Counted from the first letter of the stretch, positions 39,784 through 50,864 are shown. The stretch: DNA of 64,000 bases from Streptomyces sp. NBC_01478 (GCF_036227225.1 NZ_CP109444.1:3329501-3393500), one strand, 5' to 3'. A program made the numbers and translations. Notes: a model not told the origin generated them from the letters alone.

Positions 39784-40512
39784 TCAGTCCAGCCAGACAT
39801 AGCTCGCCAGACGCCCGGTCGTACGGTCGCGGCGGTACGAGAAGTGGTCGCCCGATTCACGGGTGCACACCGGCGACTGCTCCCGGTCGCGCACCCCGAG
39901 CCGGTCGAGCTGCGCGTGCGCTCCGGCGGTCACGTCGACCGCGGGAGTGCCCCAACTCGTCTCGGCGTACGCCGCCGGTTCCACGGCGGCGACGTCGGCG
40001 CGCATGTCCGCGGGCACTTCGTAGCACCGGCCGCAGACGGCGGGTCCGGTGCGGGCGACGATCCGGGCGGGATCGGCGCCGAGTTCCACCATGGCCCGTA
40101 CGGCGGCGGGGACGACCCCGGCCACCATGCCCGGGCGTCCGGCGTGGGCCGCGCCCGCGATCCCGGCGACCGGGTCGGCGAGCAGGACGGGCGTGCAGTC
40201 GGCGGTCAGCACGGCGAGGGCGAGGCCGCGCCGGGCGGTGACGAGCGCGTCGACGGAGGGGATGTCCGAGGCGCCCCAGGGCTCCTCGACGACCGCCACG
40301 TCCGCGCCGTGCACCTGGTTCATCCAGACCACCAGCGCCGGGTCCAACCCCAGCGATTTGGCGGCGAGTTCACGATTGGTACGGACCGCTTCGGGGTCGT
40401 CGCCGACCGCTCCGCCGAGGTTGAGCTCCTCGTACGGAACGGCGCTCACCCCGCCCCACCTGTCGGTGAAGGCGAAGTGCGCGCCGCTCACGGTGTCGAG
40501 CTGTCCTATCAC
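39784..40512 (-). CDS. pgeF: Laccase-domain protein PgeF/YlmD (purine nucleoside phosphorylase-like)
   Basis: 242 aa. Conserved features: [21 protein letters not shown] (metal histidine), CGRCYEVP (metal cysteine) and [13 protein letters not shown] at the C-terminus. Members act as multifunctional purine nucleoside enzymes or editing factors for misincorporated L-Ser in peptidoglycan precursors. The GTG at 40512 overlaps the ftsZ TGA (GTGA), which ties it to ftsZ translation. Confidence 0.92.
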   Translation of the reverse strand: MIGQLDTVSGAHFAFTDRWGGVSAVPYEELNLGGAVGDDPEAVRTNRELAAKSLGLDPALVVWMNQVHGADVAVVEEPWGASDIPSVDALVTARRGLALAVLTADCTPVLLADPVAGIAGAAHAGRPGMVAGVVPAAVRAMVELGADPARIVARTGPAVCGRCYEVPADMRADVAAVEPAAYAETSWGTPAVDVTAGAHAQLDRLGVRDREQSPVCTRESGDHFSYRRDRTTGRLASYVWLD

Positions 40513-41693
40513 TTCAGGAAGTCCGGTACGTCCAGCTCCTCGGCGGCGCTGTCCGAGTAGGTCCGCGACGGCGGGACCGGCGGGGCGACCGGAAGGTCGG
40601 CGGCCGGTACCGGCGCGGGCTCCGGCTCCTCCTTGGGCTTGACGCTGCCGAGCGAGCCGAAGGACGGACGGCTCTCGTTCTGGCGTACCGGAGTCGGTTC
40701 CTCGCGGCGGCCCGAGGTCGAGCCGGTCTCCCGGCGGGTCGGCGGCTGACCGCCGTCGAAGCCGGCCGCGATGACCGTGACCCGGACCTCGTCACCGAGG
40801 GCGTCGTCGATGACCGCGCCGAAGATGATGTTGGCCTCGGGGTGGGCGGCCTCGCTGACCAGTTGGGCCGCTTCGTTGATCTCGAACAGGCCGAGGTCGG
40901 AGCCGCCGGAGATGGAGAGCAGGACGCCACGGGCGCCGTCGATGGAGGCTTCGAGGAGCGGCGAGGAGATCGCCATCTCGGCCGCCGCCACCGCGCGGTC
41001 GTCGCCGCGGGCCGAGCCGATGCCCATGAGGGCCGAACCGGCCTCGGACATCACGGACTTGACGTCGGCGAAGTCGAGGTTGATCAGGCCGGGCGTGGTG
41101 ATGAGATCGGTGATGCCCTGAACACCGGAGAGCAGGACCTGGTCCGCCGACTTGAAGGCGTCGAGGACCGAGACCTGGCGGTCCGAGATGGACAGCAGCC
41201 GGTCGTTCGGGATGACGATGAGGGTGTCGACCTCTTCGCGGAGTTCGGCGATGCCGTCCTCCGCCTGGTTGGCCCTGCGCCGTCCCTCGAAGGTGAAGGG
41301 GCGGGTGACCACGCCGATGGTGAGGGCGCCCAGGGAGCGGGCGATGTTGGCCACGACGGGGGCGCCGCCGGTGCCGGTGCCGCCGCCTTCGCCGGCCGTC
41401 ACGAAGACCATGTCGGCCCCCTTGAGGACCTCCTCGATCTCCTCACGGTGATCCTCGGCGGCCTTGCGGCCGACGGCCGGATTGGCGCCGGCGCCGAGTC
41501 CGCGGGTGAGTTCGCGGCCGACGTCGAGTTTGACGTCGGCGTCGCTCATCAACAGCGCCTGCGCGTCGGTGTTGATGGCGATGAACTCGACGCCCTTGAG
41601 ACCGACCTCGATCATCCGGTTGATGGCATTGACACCACCGCCGCCGACACCGATGACTTTGATGACTGCGAGGTAGTTCTGCGGTGCTGCCAC
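40509..41693 (-). CDS. ftsZ: Cell division GTPase FtsZ
   Basis: 394 aa, GTG start. Tubulin-type GTP-binding motif GGGTGTGG at 103-110 and the T7 loop [12 protein letters not shown] variable acidic/Pro-rich linker (about 320-385) leads to the conserved C-terminal peptide DVPDFLK that binds SepF and other partners. In Streptomyces FtsZ builds sporulation ladders and vegetative cross-walls and is dispensable for hyphal growth. Separate upstream control region (41694-41970). Confidence 0.98.
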   Translation of the reverse strand: MAAPQNYLAVIKVIGVGGGGVNAINRMIEVGLKGVEFIAINTDAQALLMSDADVKLDVGRELTRGLGAGANPAVGRKAAEDHREEIEEVLKGADMVFVTAGEGGGTGTGGAPVVANIARSLGALTIGVVTRPFTFEGRRRANQAEDGIAELREEVDTLIVIPNDRLLSISDRQVSVLDAFKSADQVLLSGVQGITDLITTPGLINLDFADVKSVMSEAGSALMGIGSARGDDRAVAAAEMAISSPLLEASIDGARGVLLSISGGSDLGLFEINEAAQLVSEAAHPEANIIFGAVIDDALGDEVRVTVIAAGFDGGQPPTRRETGSTSGRREEPTPVRQNESRPSFGSLGSVKPKEEPEPAPVPAADLPVAPPVPPSRTYSDSAAEELDVPDFLK

Positions 41694-41970
41694 GTCGAAG
41701 GCCTCTCGCCTCGAGTTACGTGTCGTCGGTCGCGGTGTTCCGCGACCCGACGACGGATGCCGAATGGGACGGTCCGTAGCGCCGACCCGAACCCTAACGT
41801 TGAAGTTTAGGGTTACCAGTGTGTCCGTTCCTTGAAGTCTTCTGAACAGGACACTAAGTCGACAAGTGGCGCACGTTCAACGAACACGCCGAACCTCCCG
41901 TTTTTCTTTTCACCCTATGTGATCAGCCGTAGCGCTGCCCAACCAGGGTGCTGGCCTGCGCGAATGTGCG
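41694..41970 (-). promoter_or_regulatory. ftsZ upstream regulatory region
   Basis: 277 bp without a gene. Contains an 8-bp inverted repeat AACCCTAA (41790-41797) / TTAGGGTT (41807-41814) and two oppositely oriented GACAC pentamers (GTGTC at 41821-41825, GACAC at 41850-41854), the core recognised by the sporulation regulator WhiA. S. coelicolor ftsZ is known to have several promoters in this gap, one developmentally induced; individual -35/-10 boxes could not be assigned safely here. Confidence 0.6.
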
Positions 41971-42765
41971 TCAACTCCCGGCTGACGCAGGGGCGGTGGG
42001 AACACTTACGTCGAAGTGCCGGGCCCCGGAAGCTGCTTTCATGAGAGCGGTGAGCGTACGCGCCTTCGCTGTGCCCTTCTCACCGCTTCCCCATGCGACG
42101 GTACGGCCGCCGCTCAACTCGAGTGAGATGTCGTCGTAGGAACGGACTTTGACGACCTGGGTGTCGCGCGCGACGGCGGCCGGAATGTCACCCGCGACGC
42201 GCACCGCCTCGCGGACGAGTCGGGCCTCGCCGAAGCGGCGCAGGCCGACCGCGGACGAACCCGGTTGAGAGAGCGCCAATTCGAGGGTCGGAACGGACTT
42301 CGGTGGCGTGGAAACGGTGGCGAACCGCACGCCCTCGTCGTCCACTTCGACGAAGTTTCCGCCCTTTTTCTCCACCAGGACCGGGCTGCGTTCGGTCACT
42401 TTCAGCCCGATTCCATGAGGCCAGGAACGGACTACGTCAACAGTGTCAATTCGGGGCAATTTCTTGCGGAGTCGGGCTTCGATCGCATCGGTGTCGACGG
42501 AAATCAGCGGTCCGCCGACCGGTACGCCGGCCGCTTCGCGCACCTGCTCCGGCGTCAGAACCTTCGTCCCGGAGACCGATACCTTCTCCACCCGCAGCCA
42601 CTGCGAGCCGAAGAGCAGCCAGACCGTGGCGGCGCCCAACAGGGCTGCGACGAGGGCGAGTACGACAATCAGACGAAGACGTCGCGGCCCCAGGCGCCGG
42701 ACAAGGGGCGGGCCGGACGACTCCTGTTGGCGTTCACCGCGTTCGGCGGTCGTCGGTCCGGCCAC
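41971..42765 (-). CDS. ftsQ: Cell division protein FtsQ (DivIB)
   Basis: 264 aa, GTG start. Short basic cytoplasmic tail, one membrane helix (LIVVLALVAALLGAATVWLLF), then the POTRA domain (VEKVSVSGTKVLTPEQVREA) and beta domain. It recruits FtsL and FtsI/FtsW in the divisome. The last gene before the ftsZ gap and 26 bases downstream of murG. Confidence 0.95.
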   Translation of the reverse strand: MAGPTTAERGERQQESSGPPLVRRLGPRRLRLIVVLALVAALLGAATVWLLFGSQWLRVEKVSVSGTKVLTPEQVREAAGVPVGGPLISVDTDAIEARLRKKLPRIDTVDVVRSWPHGIGLKVTERSPVLVEKKGGNFVEVDDEGVRFATVSTPPKSVPTLELALSQPGSSAVGLRRFGEARLVREAVRVAGDIPAAVARDTQVVKVRSYDDISLELSGGRTVAWGSGEKGTAKARTLTALMKAASGARHFDVSVPTAPASAGS

Positions 42766-42790
42766 GATCCCCTGCCTCTCTCACATAGGG

Positions 42791-43882
42791 CTAGCGGTGC
42801 CGCGAGGCGATCGCCTCGTACACCATGCCGACGAGCAGGTCGTCGGCGTCCCGGCGGCCGAACTCGCTTGCCGCGCGCGACATTTCGTACAGCCGGTGCG
42901 GGTCGGCGAGCACGGGCAGGACGTTGCCCTGGATCCACTCGGGCGTCAGTTCCGCGTCGTCGACCAGGAGTCCGCCGCCGGCCTTGACCACCGGCTGGGC
43001 GTTCAGCCGCTGTTCGCCGTTGCCGATGGGCAGCGGGACGTAGGCGGCCGGGAGTCCGACGGCGGAGAGTTCGGCGACGGTCATCGCGCCCGCGCGGCAG
43101 AGCATCATGTCGGCCGCGGCGTACGCGAGGTCCATCCGGTCCACGTACGGTACCGGGATGTAGGGGGGCATCCCCGGCATCTGGTGCACCTGCGGCAGTT
43201 CGTTCTTCGGGCCGACCGCGTGCAGGATCTGGATTCCGGCCTGTTGGAGGTACGGCGCGACCCGCTCGACCACCTCGTTGAGGTGCCGGGCGCCCTGCGA
43301 GCCGCCGGAGACCAGCAGCGTCGGCAGGTTCGGGTCGAGGCCGAACGCGGCCCGGGCCTGCGGCCGTACGGCCGCGCGGTCCAGGGTGGCGATCGAGCGG
43401 CGCAGCGGGATGCCGATGTAACGGGCGTCGCGCAGCTTGCTGTCCGGGGTCGAGACCGCGACCCGGGCCGCGTAGCGCGAGCCGATCTTGTTGGCCAACC
43501 CGGGCCGGGCGTTGGCCTCGTGGATCACGATCGGCACCCCGAGGCGCTTGGCCGCGAGATAGCCGGGCAGCGCCACATAGCCGCCGAAGCCGACGACACA
43601 GTCCGCCTTGGTGCGCTCCAGGATCTGCTCGGCCGCCTTGATGGTGCCGCGCAACCGGCCCGGCACGGTGATCAGTTCCGGGGTGGGCTTGCGCGGCAGG
43701 GGTACGGCGGGGATCAGCGCGAGTTCGTAGCCCCGCTCGGGTACGAGACGGGTCTCAAGGCCGCGCTCCGTGCCCAGGGCCGTGATCCCCACGGTGGGGT
43801 CCTGCCTGCGCAGGGCGTCCGCGAGGGCGAGCGCCGGCTCGATGTGGCCGGCGGTCCCCCCACCGGCGAGTACGACATGCAC
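42791..43882 (-). CDS. murG: Lipid II synthase MurG
   Basis: 363 aa, GTG start. GT-B glycosyltransferase adding GlcNAc to lipid I. Seen: GGGTAGH near residue 7 (lipid-phosphate loop), FGGYVALPG, EANARPGLAN and the donor-site SGGSQGARHLNE. Peripheral at the inner membrane face. Six bases after ftsW. Confidence 0.97.
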   Translation of the reverse strand: MHVVLAGGGTAGHIEPALALADALRRQDPTVGITALGTERGLETRLVPERGYELALIPAVPLPRKPTPELITVPGRLRGTIKAAEQILERTKADCVVGFGGYVALPGYLAAKRLGVPIVIHEANARPGLANKIGSRYAARVAVSTPDSKLRDARYIGIPLRRSIATLDRAAVRPQARAAFGLDPNLPTLLVSGGSQGARHLNEVVERVAPYLQQAGIQILHAVGPKNELPQVHQMPGMPPYIPVPYVDRMDLAYAAADMMLCRAGAMTVAELSAVGLPAAYVPLPIGNGEQRLNAQPVVKAGGGLLVDDAELTPEWIQGNVLPVLADPHRLYEMSRAASEFGRRDADDLLVGMVYEAIASRHR

Positions 43883-43888
43883 CGAAAT

Positions 43889-45256
43889 TCACCGCTCTCC
43901 GGACGAACGTGCCGCCGAGGCACGCCGTCTCATCGTGTTCCATCTCCGGGAACTCCGGCCGGAACCGGGTGCCCTGCCCCCCCGTTTTCTACCAAAGCGG
44001 GGTTGCCGCATCGCAAGCGCCGCCCGCGCAGCGGGGTCGTCGCGCGCGAAGGCGATCAGCAACCCGATGGCGAACATGGTCGGCAGCAGGGCGGAACCCC
44101 CGTAGGAGAACAGCGGGAGCGGGACGCCGGCGATCGGCAGCAGGCCGAGCACCGCACCGATGTTGATCACCGCCTGAGCGGTGATCCAGGTGGTCACGCC
44201 TCCCGCGGCATACCTCACGAAGGGGTCCTCCGTGCGTCCGGCCACGCGGATACCCGCATAGCCTAGAGCCGCGAAGAGGGCGAGCACCGACAGTGTGCCC
44301 GCCAGACCCAGTTCCTCACCGGTGACGGCGAAGATGAAGTCGGTGTGGGCTTCGGGGAGTTGACCCCATTTCTCCACACTCGCGCCGAGCCCGGAGCCGA
44401 AGATCCCGCCGGATGCGAGCGCGTAGATCCCGTGCACGGCCTGCCAGCAGTCGGCGACCCCCGTCTTGGGCTCGGTGGCGCCGATGCAGGCGAGCCGGGC
44501 CATGCGGTTGGGGCTGGTCTTGATGAGGATCACACCGATCGCGGCCGCGATCGAGAGAACGCCGACGAAGAGCCGGGTGGGCGCACCGGCCAGCCAGAGC
44601 AGGCCGAACAGGATCGCCGTGAGGATGATCGCCGTACCCATGTCGCCGCCGAGCATGATCAGCCCGAGCAGCATGAACGCGACCGGCACCAGCGGCACCA
44701 GCATGTGCTTCCACTGGGACAGCATCGCCTTGTCCTGCTTGCGGGCCAGCAGGTCGGCGCCCCACAGGACGAGGGCCAGCTTGCCGAACTCGCTGGGCTG
44801 GATCTGGAAGGAGCCGCCGAGCGAGATCCAGTTGCGGTTGCCGTTGACCGACATCCCTATCCCCGGCAACTGCACCAGCGCCATCATGAAGACGGCGCCC
44901 GCGAGGATCGGATAGGCCAGCGCCCGGTGCAGCTTGACCGGCATCCGCGAGGCGGCCAGCGCCAGCACCCCGCCGATACAGGCGGCGAGGAACTGTTTGC
45001 GGAAGAAGTACGAGCCGGGCAGCGACAGTTGGAGCGCCGTGATCTGGGAGGCCGAGTAGACCATCACCAGACCCAGCACGGTGATCAGCACACTGCCGCC
45101 GGCGATCAGGTAGTAGGCGGTCAACGGCCGGTCCCAGGCCCGGCGCACGTTCGCGTACAGCCGTCGTACGGGGTTGTCGCGGACGGTCCTGGCGGCCGCG
45201 GGACGTCTGGGGGCCCGCTGCTGCACGGGCGGCCGGCCGGTACGGCTACTGGGCAT
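43889..45256 (-). CDS. ftsW: Septal peptidoglycan glycosyltransferase FtsW (SEDS)
   Basis: 455 aa with ten membrane helices and an Arg/Pro-rich N-terminus (SSRTGRPPVQQRAPRR). Family motifs: PSEFGKLALVLW (catalytic-site region), EELGLAGTL and the C-terminal LPLFSYGGSALL. Polymerises lipid II together with the transpeptidase FtsI. The C-terminal tail is basic and disordered. Confidence 0.96.
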   Translation of the reverse strand: MPSSRTGRPPVQQRAPRRPAAARTVRDNPVRRLYANVRRAWDRPLTAYYLIAGGSVLITVLGLVMVYSASQITALQLSLPGSYFFRKQFLAACIGGVLALAASRMPVKLHRALAYPILAGAVFMMALVQLPGIGMSVNGNRNWISLGGSFQIQPSEFGKLALVLWGADLLARKQDKAMLSQWKHMLVPLVPVAFMLLGLIMLGGDMGTAIILTAILFGLLWLAGAPTRLFVGVLSIAAAIGVILIKTSPNRMARLACIGATEPKTGVADCWQAVHGIYALASGGIFGSGLGASVEKWGQLPEAHTDFIFAVTGEELGLAGTLSVLALFAALGYAGIRVAGRTEDPFVRYAAGGVTTWITAQAVINIGAVLGLLPIAGVPLPLFSYGGSALLPTMFAIGLLIAFARDDPAARAALAMRQPRFGRKRGGRAPGSGRSSRRWNTMRRRASAARSSGER

Positions 45257-45277
45257 CAGCGCCTCCGCTCACATCGG

Positions 45278-46696
45278 TCAGGCGCCGAGTTCGCGAACCG
45301 CCTGGGCGAACGCGTCACCGCGCTTGTTGTAATTGGCGAACATGTCCATGGAGGCGCAGGCCGGGGCGAGCAGCACCGTGTCGCCGGCGGCGGCGAGCCG
45401 CTGTGCCTCCTGGACAGCCGCGAGCATCGCCCCAGTGTCGGTCCGGGCGAGGTCGACGACGGGTACTTCCGGCGCGTGTCGCGCGAGGGCTTCGGCGATC
45501 AGCGCACGATCGGCGCCGATCAGCACCACGCCCCGAAGTCGCTTCGCCGACTTGGCGACCAGCTCGTCGAAGGTCGCGCCCTTGGCGAGCCCGCCCGCGA
45601 TCCACACGATCGACTCGTAGGCCGCCAACGAGGCTTCCGCCGCATGGGTGTTGGTGGCCTTGGAGTCGTCGATGTACGCGACACCGTCCACATCGGCCAC
45701 GTGCGCGATCCGGTGCGCGTCGGGCGTGAAGGCCCGCAGCCCGTCCCGTACGGCCTTGGCGGGCACCCCGAAGGCGCGCGCGAGGGCAGCGGCGGCAAGG
45801 GCGTTGGCGATGTTGTGCGGGGCCGGTGGATTGACGTCCGCGACCTCGGCGAGTTCCTGCGCGTTCTTCTGCCGGTCCTCGACGAAGGCACGGTCCACCA
45901 GAATGCCGTCCACGACGCCGAGTTGGGACGGCGCGGGGCTGCCCAGCGTGAACCCGATCGCCCGGCAGCCCTCTTCGACGTCGGCCTCGCGGACCAGGTC
46001 CTCGGTGGCCTTGTCGGCGACGTTGTAGACGCAGGCGACCCGATTGCCTTCGTAGATACGGCCCTTGTCGGCGGCGTACGCCTCCATCGAGCCGTGCCAG
46101 TCGAGGTGATCGGGTGCCAGGTTCAGGACGGCGGCGGAGTGGGCGCGCAGCGAAGGCGCCCAGTGGAGCTGATAGCTCGACAGTTCGACGGCGAGGACGT
46201 CGTATTCCTCGTCCCCGAGTACGGCGTCCAGGACCGAGACGCCGATGTTGCCGACGGCGGCCGTGCGCAGGCCGCCCGCCTTCAGGATGGAGGCGAGCAT
46301 CTGGACGGTGGTGGTCTTGCCGTTGGTGCCCGTGACGGCCAGCCAGGGGGCCGCTTCGGGGCCGCGCAGGCGCCACGCGAGCTCCACGTCGCCCCAGATC
46401 TCGACACCGGCTGCCCGGGCGGCCGCGAACAGCGGCTTGTCGGGCTGCCAGCCGGGGGTGGTGACGATCAGTTCGGTGCCGTCGGGCAGGGTCGCGCCGT
46501 CGCCGAGGCGCACGGTGATGCCGAGCGCCTCCAGGTCGGCCGCCTGGGCCCGGGAGCGCTCGTCGTCGCCGTCGTTGACGACCGTGACGAGCGCGCCGAG
46601 TCCGTGCAGGACCTTGGCCGCCGGGATGCCGGAGACACCGAGCCCGGCGACGGTGACGTGCTTGCCCTCGAAGGAGAGCCCCTGACCGTCGGTCAC
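45278..46696 (-). CDS. murD: UDP-MurNAc-L-Ala:D-Glu ligase MurD
   Basis: 472 aa. Mur-ligase: Rossmann N-terminus ([11 protein letters not shown]), ATP loop GTNGKTT at 123-129, DHLDWHG metal region and [14 protein letters not shown] at the C-terminal domain. Adds D-glutamate. Start is taken as the GTG at 46696, which overlaps the mraY TGA as GTGA like neighbouring junctions; an ATG at 46711 is in frame and would add five residues. Confidence 0.95.
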   Translation of the reverse strand: MTDGQGLSFEGKHVTVAGLGVSGIPAAKVLHGLGALVTVVNDGDDERSRAQAADLEALGITVRLGDGATLPDGTELIVTTPGWQPDKPLFAAARAAGVEIWGDVELAWRLRGPEAAPWLAVTGTNGKTTTVQMLASILKAGGLRTAAVGNIGVSVLDAVLGDEEYDVLAVELSSYQLHWAPSLRAHSAAVLNLAPDHLDWHGSMEAYAADKGRIYEGNRVACVYNVADKATEDLVREADVEEGCRAIGFTLGSPAPSQLGVVDGILVDRAFVEDRQKNAQELAEVADVNPPAPHNIANALAAAALARAFGVPAKAVRDGLRAFTPDAHRIAHVADVDGVAYIDDSKATNTHAAEASLAAYESIVWIAGGLAKGATFDELVAKSAKRLRGVVLIGADRALIAEALARHAPEVPVVDLARTDTGAMLAAVQEAQRLAAAGDTVLLAPACASMDMFANYNKRGDAFAQAVRELGA

Positions 46697-47766
46697 TTTT
46701 CCGCTGCCCATCCCGCGTAGAAGAGGCCCAGGCCGACGATCACGCAGATGCCCTGGATGATCCAGAAACGGACCACGATGAGCACTTCGGACCAGCCCTT
46801 GAGTTCGAAGTGGTGCTGGAGCGGGGCCATTCGGAAGACCCGCTTGCCGGTGAGCTTGAAGGAGCCGACCTGGATGACCACCGACATGGTGATGAGGACG
46901 AAGAGGCCACCCATGATGGCGACGAGCAGCTCCGTGCGGGAGAGGATCGCCAGGCCGGTGAGGACACCGCCGAGGGCGAGTGAGCCCGTGTCCCCCATGA
47001 AGACCTTGGCCGGCGAGGTGTTCCACCACAGGAAGCCCAGGCAGGCACCCATCAGCGCCGAGGCGATCACCGCGAGGTCGAGTGGATCGCGCACTTCGTA
47101 GCAGGCGTTCGGGTTGGTCAGCGTCGTCGCGTTGGCGCAGGACTCCTGGAACTGCCAGACACCGATGAAGGTGTAGGCGCCGAAGACCAGGACCGAGGCG
47201 CCGGTGGCGAGGCCGTCCAGACCGTCCGTCAGGTTCACGCCGTTCGACATCGCGAGGATCATGAACAGCGCCCAGATCACGAACAGGATCGGGCCGATCT
47301 TCCAGCCGAAGTCCGTGATGAACGACAGCTTCGTCGAGGCCGGGGTGTTGCCGCGGGAGTCCGGGAACATCAGCGCGAGCACCGCGAAGCTGATGCCGAC
47401 GATCAACTGACCGGCCATCTTCGCCTTGGCCCGCAGGCCCAGCGAACGCCGCTTGACGATCTTGATGTAGTCGTCGAGGAAGCCGACCAGGCCCATGCCG
47501 CACATCAGGCCGAGCACCAGCAGCCCCGAGTAGGTCGGGGGGTAGCCGGTGATGACCTTGGACAGGAAGTACGCGGCGACCGTCGCGAAGATGAAGGCGA
47601 TACCGCCCATCGTCGGCGTACCGCGCTTGCTGGCGTGCTCGCGCGGGCCGTCGTCGCGGATGTACTGGCCGTAGCCCTTGCGGGCCAGCAGCTTGATCAG
47701 CAGCGGGGTGCCCACCAGGGTCAGGAACAGGCCGATGACTCCTGAGAACAGGATCTGCTTCATCAT
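46693..47766 (-). CDS. mraY: Phospho-MurNAc-pentapeptide translocase MraY
   Basis: 357 aa with ten membrane helices. Forms lipid I from UDP-MurNAc-pentapeptide and undecaprenyl phosphate. Catalytic aspartate motifs: FLDDYIKIV and [12 protein letters not shown]; histidine loop [16 protein letters not shown] at 47766 overlaps the murF TGA (ATGA); a second ATG follows directly (MM). Confidence 0.97.
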   Translation of the reverse strand: MMKQILFSGVIGLFLTLVGTPLLIKLLARKGYGQYIRDDGPREHASKRGTPTMGGIAFIFATVAAYFLSKVITGYPPTYSGLLVLGLMCGMGLVGFLDDYIKIVKRRSLGLRAKAKMAGQLIVGISFAVLALMFPDSRGNTPASTKLSFITDFGWKIGPILFVIWALFMILAMSNGVNLTDGLDGLATGASVLVFGAYTFIGVWQFQESCANATTLTNPNACYEVRDPLDLAVIASALMGACLGFLWWNTSPAKVFMGDTGSLALGGVLTGLAILSRTELLVAIMGGLFVLITMSVVIQVGSFKLTGKRVFRMAPLQHHFELKGWSEVLIVVRFWIIQGICVIVGLGLFYAGWAAEK

Positions 47767-49178
47767 CGGACGGCAACCTCACCCTCGGTACCGGCCTCGA
47801 CGAGCGCCTGCGCCACGCTCTCGAGCCCGACCGACCGGGACGCCTTCACGAGAACGACGTCTCCCGGGCGCAACTCGCTGCGCAACAGGTCGACCGCCGC
47901 CTGTGCGTCGGACACGTGCACCGACTCCTCACCCCACGAACCCTCGTTATATGCGCCCAGTTGCAGCCAGGACGCTTCCCTGCCCCCGACCGCGACGAGC
48001 TTGCCGACATTGAGCCGGACGGCCAGCCGTCCGACCGCGTCGTGCTCGGCGAGCGCCTCGTCCCCGAGCTCGGCCATCTTGCCGAGCACCGCCCACGTCC
48101 TGCGTCCCTTGCCCATGGCCGCGAGCGCGCGCAAGGCGGCTCGCATGGACTCGGGGTTCGCGTTGTAGGCGTCGTTGACGATGGTCACGCCGTCCGGTCG
48201 CTCGGTGACCTCCATCCGCCAGCGGGAGAGGGAGCCCGCCTCGGAGAGCGCGGTGGCGATCTCGTCTGCGGACATGCCCAGCTCATGGGCGACGGCGGCC
48301 GCGGCGAGCGCGTTCGACACGTGGTGCTCACCGTACAGGCGCATGGTCACTTCGCTGCACCCGGAGGGTGTGTGAAGGCTGAAGGCGGGCTGTCCGCTGT
48401 CCGTGAGTCTCACGTTCTCGGCCCGTACGTCCGCTTCGCCGGACTCTCCGAAAAGGATCACCTTCGCCTTCGTACGGGACGCCATGGCCCGTACGAGCGG
48501 ATCGTCCGCGTTGAGGACCGCGACGCCACCGTCTTCAACTGAAGGGAGCGCCTCCACGAGTTCGCCCTTTGCCTGCGCGATCTGCTCCCGGCCGCCGAAC
48601 TCGCCGATGTGGGCGGTGCCGACGTTGAGGACGAGGCCGATCTGCGGGGGCGTCAGATCCGCGAGGTAGCGGATGTGACCGATGCCGCGGGCGCCCATCT
48701 CCAGGACGAGGAACCTCGTCTCGGCGGTGGCGCTCAGCGCGGTCAGCGGCAGCCCGATCTCATTGTTCAACGATCCCGGTGTGAACACCGTGGGCGCCTT
48801 GCGCGCGAGCACCTGGGCGATGAGGTCCTTGGTGCTGGTCTTGCCCGCCGAGCCGGTGAGGGCCACGAGGGTCGCGCCGAGCCGTCGTACGACATGCCGG
48901 GCGAGGGCGCCCAGGGCGCTCTGGACGTCGTCCACGACGATCGCGGGGACACCGACCGGGCGGGACGCCAGGAGGGCCACCGCGCCCGCCTCGACGACCG
49001 CGTTCGCGAAGTCGTGGCCGTCGACGTGCTCGCCGACGAAGGCGACGAAGAGGCTGCCGGGTTCCACTTCCCGGGAGTCGCGGACCACCGGGCCGGTGAC
49101 CTGGACGGACGGATCCGGTATGTCGTGCGTCTGCCCGCCGACGACTTCTGCGATCTCGGCGAGGGAGAGGGCGATCAC
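47763..49178 (-). CDS. murF: D-Ala-D-Ala adding enzyme MurF
   Basis: 471 aa, GTG start. Completes the pentapeptide by adding D-Ala-D-Ala. ATP loop GSAGKTS at 109-115, [11 protein letters not shown] (a MurF signature), [12 protein letters not shown] and [15 protein letters not shown]. Starts four bases after murE stops. Confidence 0.96.
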   Translation of the reverse strand: MIALSLAEIAEVVGGQTHDIPDPSVQVTGPVVRDSREVEPGSLFVAFVGEHVDGHDFANAVVEAGAVALLASRPVGVPAIVVDDVQSALGALARHVVRRLGATLVALTGSAGKTSTKDLIAQVLARKAPTVFTPGSLNNEIGLPLTALSATAETRFLVLEMGARGIGHIRYLADLTPPQIGLVLNVGTAHIGEFGGREQIAQAKGELVEALPSVEDGGVAVLNADDPLVRAMASRTKAKVILFGESGEADVRAENVRLTDSGQPAFSLHTPSGCSEVTMRLYGEHHVSNALAAAAVAHELGMSADEIATALSEAGSLSRWRMEVTERPDGVTIVNDAYNANPESMRAALRALAAMGKGRRTWAVLGKMAELGDEALAEHDAVGRLAVRLNVGKLVAVGGREASWLQLGAYNEGSWGEESVHVSDAQAAVDLLRSELRPGDVVLVKASRSVGLESVAQALVEAGTEGEVAVR

Positions 49179-49182
49179 AAGT

Positions 49183-50838
49183 TCATCCCTGGGTCTTCTG
49201 GATAGCTTCGCGAAGCACCTGGCGGTCGTCGAAGGGACGGACCACTCCGGCGATGTCCTGGCCCTGCTCGTGGCCCTTGCCCGCGACCAGCACGGTGTCC
49301 CCCGGCTGTGCGCGGGCGACGGCGGCGGCGACGGCCGCGGCCCGGTCCTCGAAGACCTGGACCTCGCCGCGCTCGTGCGCGGGCACGGACGCGGCCCCCT
49401 GGAGCATGGTCGCGAGGATCGCGAGGGGGTCCTCGGAGCGGGGGTTGTCCGATGTCAGTACGGCGGTGTCGGCGAGCCGCGCCACGGCGGCGCCCATCGG
49501 CTCGCGCTTGGTCGTGTCCCGGTCCCCGCCGCAGCCGAGCACGACGTGCAGCTTGCCCTCGGTGACCTTGCGCAGCGCGCGCAGGACCGATTCGACGGCG
49601 TCCGTCTTGTGGGCGTAGTCGACGACCGCGAGATACGGCTGCCCGGCGTCCACGCGCTCCAGGCGCCCCGGCACGCCCGGCACCTCGGAGATGCCGTCGG
49701 CGGCGAGCTGCGGGTCGAGGCCCGCGGTGGCCAGGGCGGCGATCGCGGCGAGGGTGTTGGCCACGTTGAAGGAGCCGGCCAGCGGCGATCTCGCGGTGAT
49801 CAGCTCGCCCTTGGGGCCGACCGCGGTGAACGTCGAGTCCATCGGGCCGATTTCGACGTTCTCGGCACGCCAGTCGGCGTCCGGGTGGCCCTCGGCGGAG
49901 TAGGTGACCACGGGGATCGTGGCCTGCGCGGCGAGCCTGCGGCCGTACTCGTCGTCGAGGTTGACCACTCCCTGCCGGCTGCGCAGCGGCGTGAACAACT
50001 GCGCCTTGGCCTGGAAGTAGTCCTCCATGCCCGAGTGGAACTCCATGTGTTCCGGGCTGAGGTTGGTGAAGACCGCGATGTCGAAGATGCAGGCGTCGAC
50101 CCGGCCGAGGACCAGCGCGTGGCTGGAGACCTCCATGGCGACCGCGTCGACCCCGCGCTCCAGCATGACCGCGAACAGGGCCTGGAGATCGGTGGCTTCG
50201 GGGGTCGTGCGCTCCGACTTCATGCGCTCGTCGCCGATGCGCGTCTCGACCGTGCCGATCAGACCGGTGGACCGGACCGTTTTCAGACCGCCCTCGACGA
50301 GGTACGCGGTGGTGGTCTTGCCGGACGTGCCGGTGATGCCGATCTGGAGGAGATCGCGGCCGGGGTGGCCGTAGATCGTGGCCGCCAGCTCGCCCATGTG
50401 CGCCCGCGGGTCCTCGACGACCAGTACCGGCAGGCCGGTTGCCGCCGCGCGGTCGGCGCCGGCCGGGTCCGTCAGGACGGCGACGGCGCCGAGGCCGGCC
50501 GCCTGGCCGACGAAGTCGGCGCCGTGCAGGCGGGCGCCGGGCAGCGCGGCGTACAGGTCGCCGGGGCGGACCGCGCGCGAGTCATGGGTGATGCCCGTGA
50601 CGTCGGCGGCGGTCGTCGGCTCGGCGGCGCCCACTTGGCCGGCGAGTTCCGCGAGGGGTGTGGCGGAGAGCTGCGCCGGCCTGGGCGGCCCCGGATATGT
50701 CACGGATGCGCCCTTCTGGGGGGGTTGGGACTGATCGGCGGATGGCACGGCGGTGAGCGTACCGGGCGCACCCGCCGGGGAGCGAAGCGAGGGGCGGGGG
50801 TCGCCCTGGTTCCCGGACTGGGAGGTGATCATGGTCAC
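49183..50838 (-). CDS. murE: UDP-MurNAc-tripeptide synthetase MurE
   Basis: 551 aa. Adds the diamino acid at position 3. Seen: GTSGKTT ATP loop at ~170, the N-domain (THDSRAVRPGDLYAAL) and the specificity loop DNPRSEDP. DNPR is the diaminopimelate-type signature; streptomycetes are known to use LL-DAP. The first ~45 residues are a Ser/Pro/Gln-rich extension not found in short MurE proteins. Start is the GTG at 50838 with AGGAA upstream; ATG at 50832 is also possible, and an internal GTG near codon 46 cannot be excluded. Confidence 0.93.
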   Translation of the reverse strand: MTMITSQSGNQGDPRPSLRSPAGAPGTLTAVPSADQSQPPQKGASVTYPGPPRPAQLSATPLAELAGQVGAAEPTTAADVTGITHDSRAVRPGDLYAALPGARLHGADFVGQAAGLGAVAVLTDPAGADRAAATGLPVLVVEDPRAHMGELAATIYGHPGRDLLQIGITGTSGKTTTAYLVEGGLKTVRSTGLIGTVETRIGDERMKSERTTPEATDLQALFAVMLERGVDAVAMEVSSHALVLGRVDACIFDIAVFTNLSPEHMEFHSGMEDYFQAKAQLFTPLRSRQGVVNLDDEYGRRLAAQATIPVVTYSAEGHPDADWRAENVEIGPMDSTFTAVGPKGELITARSPLAGSFNVANTLAAIAALATAGLDPQLAADGISEVPGVPGRLERVDAGQPYLAVVDYAHKTDAVESVLRALRKVTEGKLHVVLGCGGDRDTTKREPMGAAVARLADTAVLTSDNPRSEDPLAILATMLQGAASVPAHERGEVQVFEDRAAAVAAAVARAQPGDTVLVAGKGHEQGQDIAGVVRPFDDRQVLREAIQKTQG

Positions 50839-50864
50839 GGATCGGTTCCTGGCTGTTGCGCTGA

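Noticed and set aside
44345..46720. 791-codon plus-strand frame opposite ftsW and murD
   Set aside because: Runs through the antisense of two unambiguous genes.
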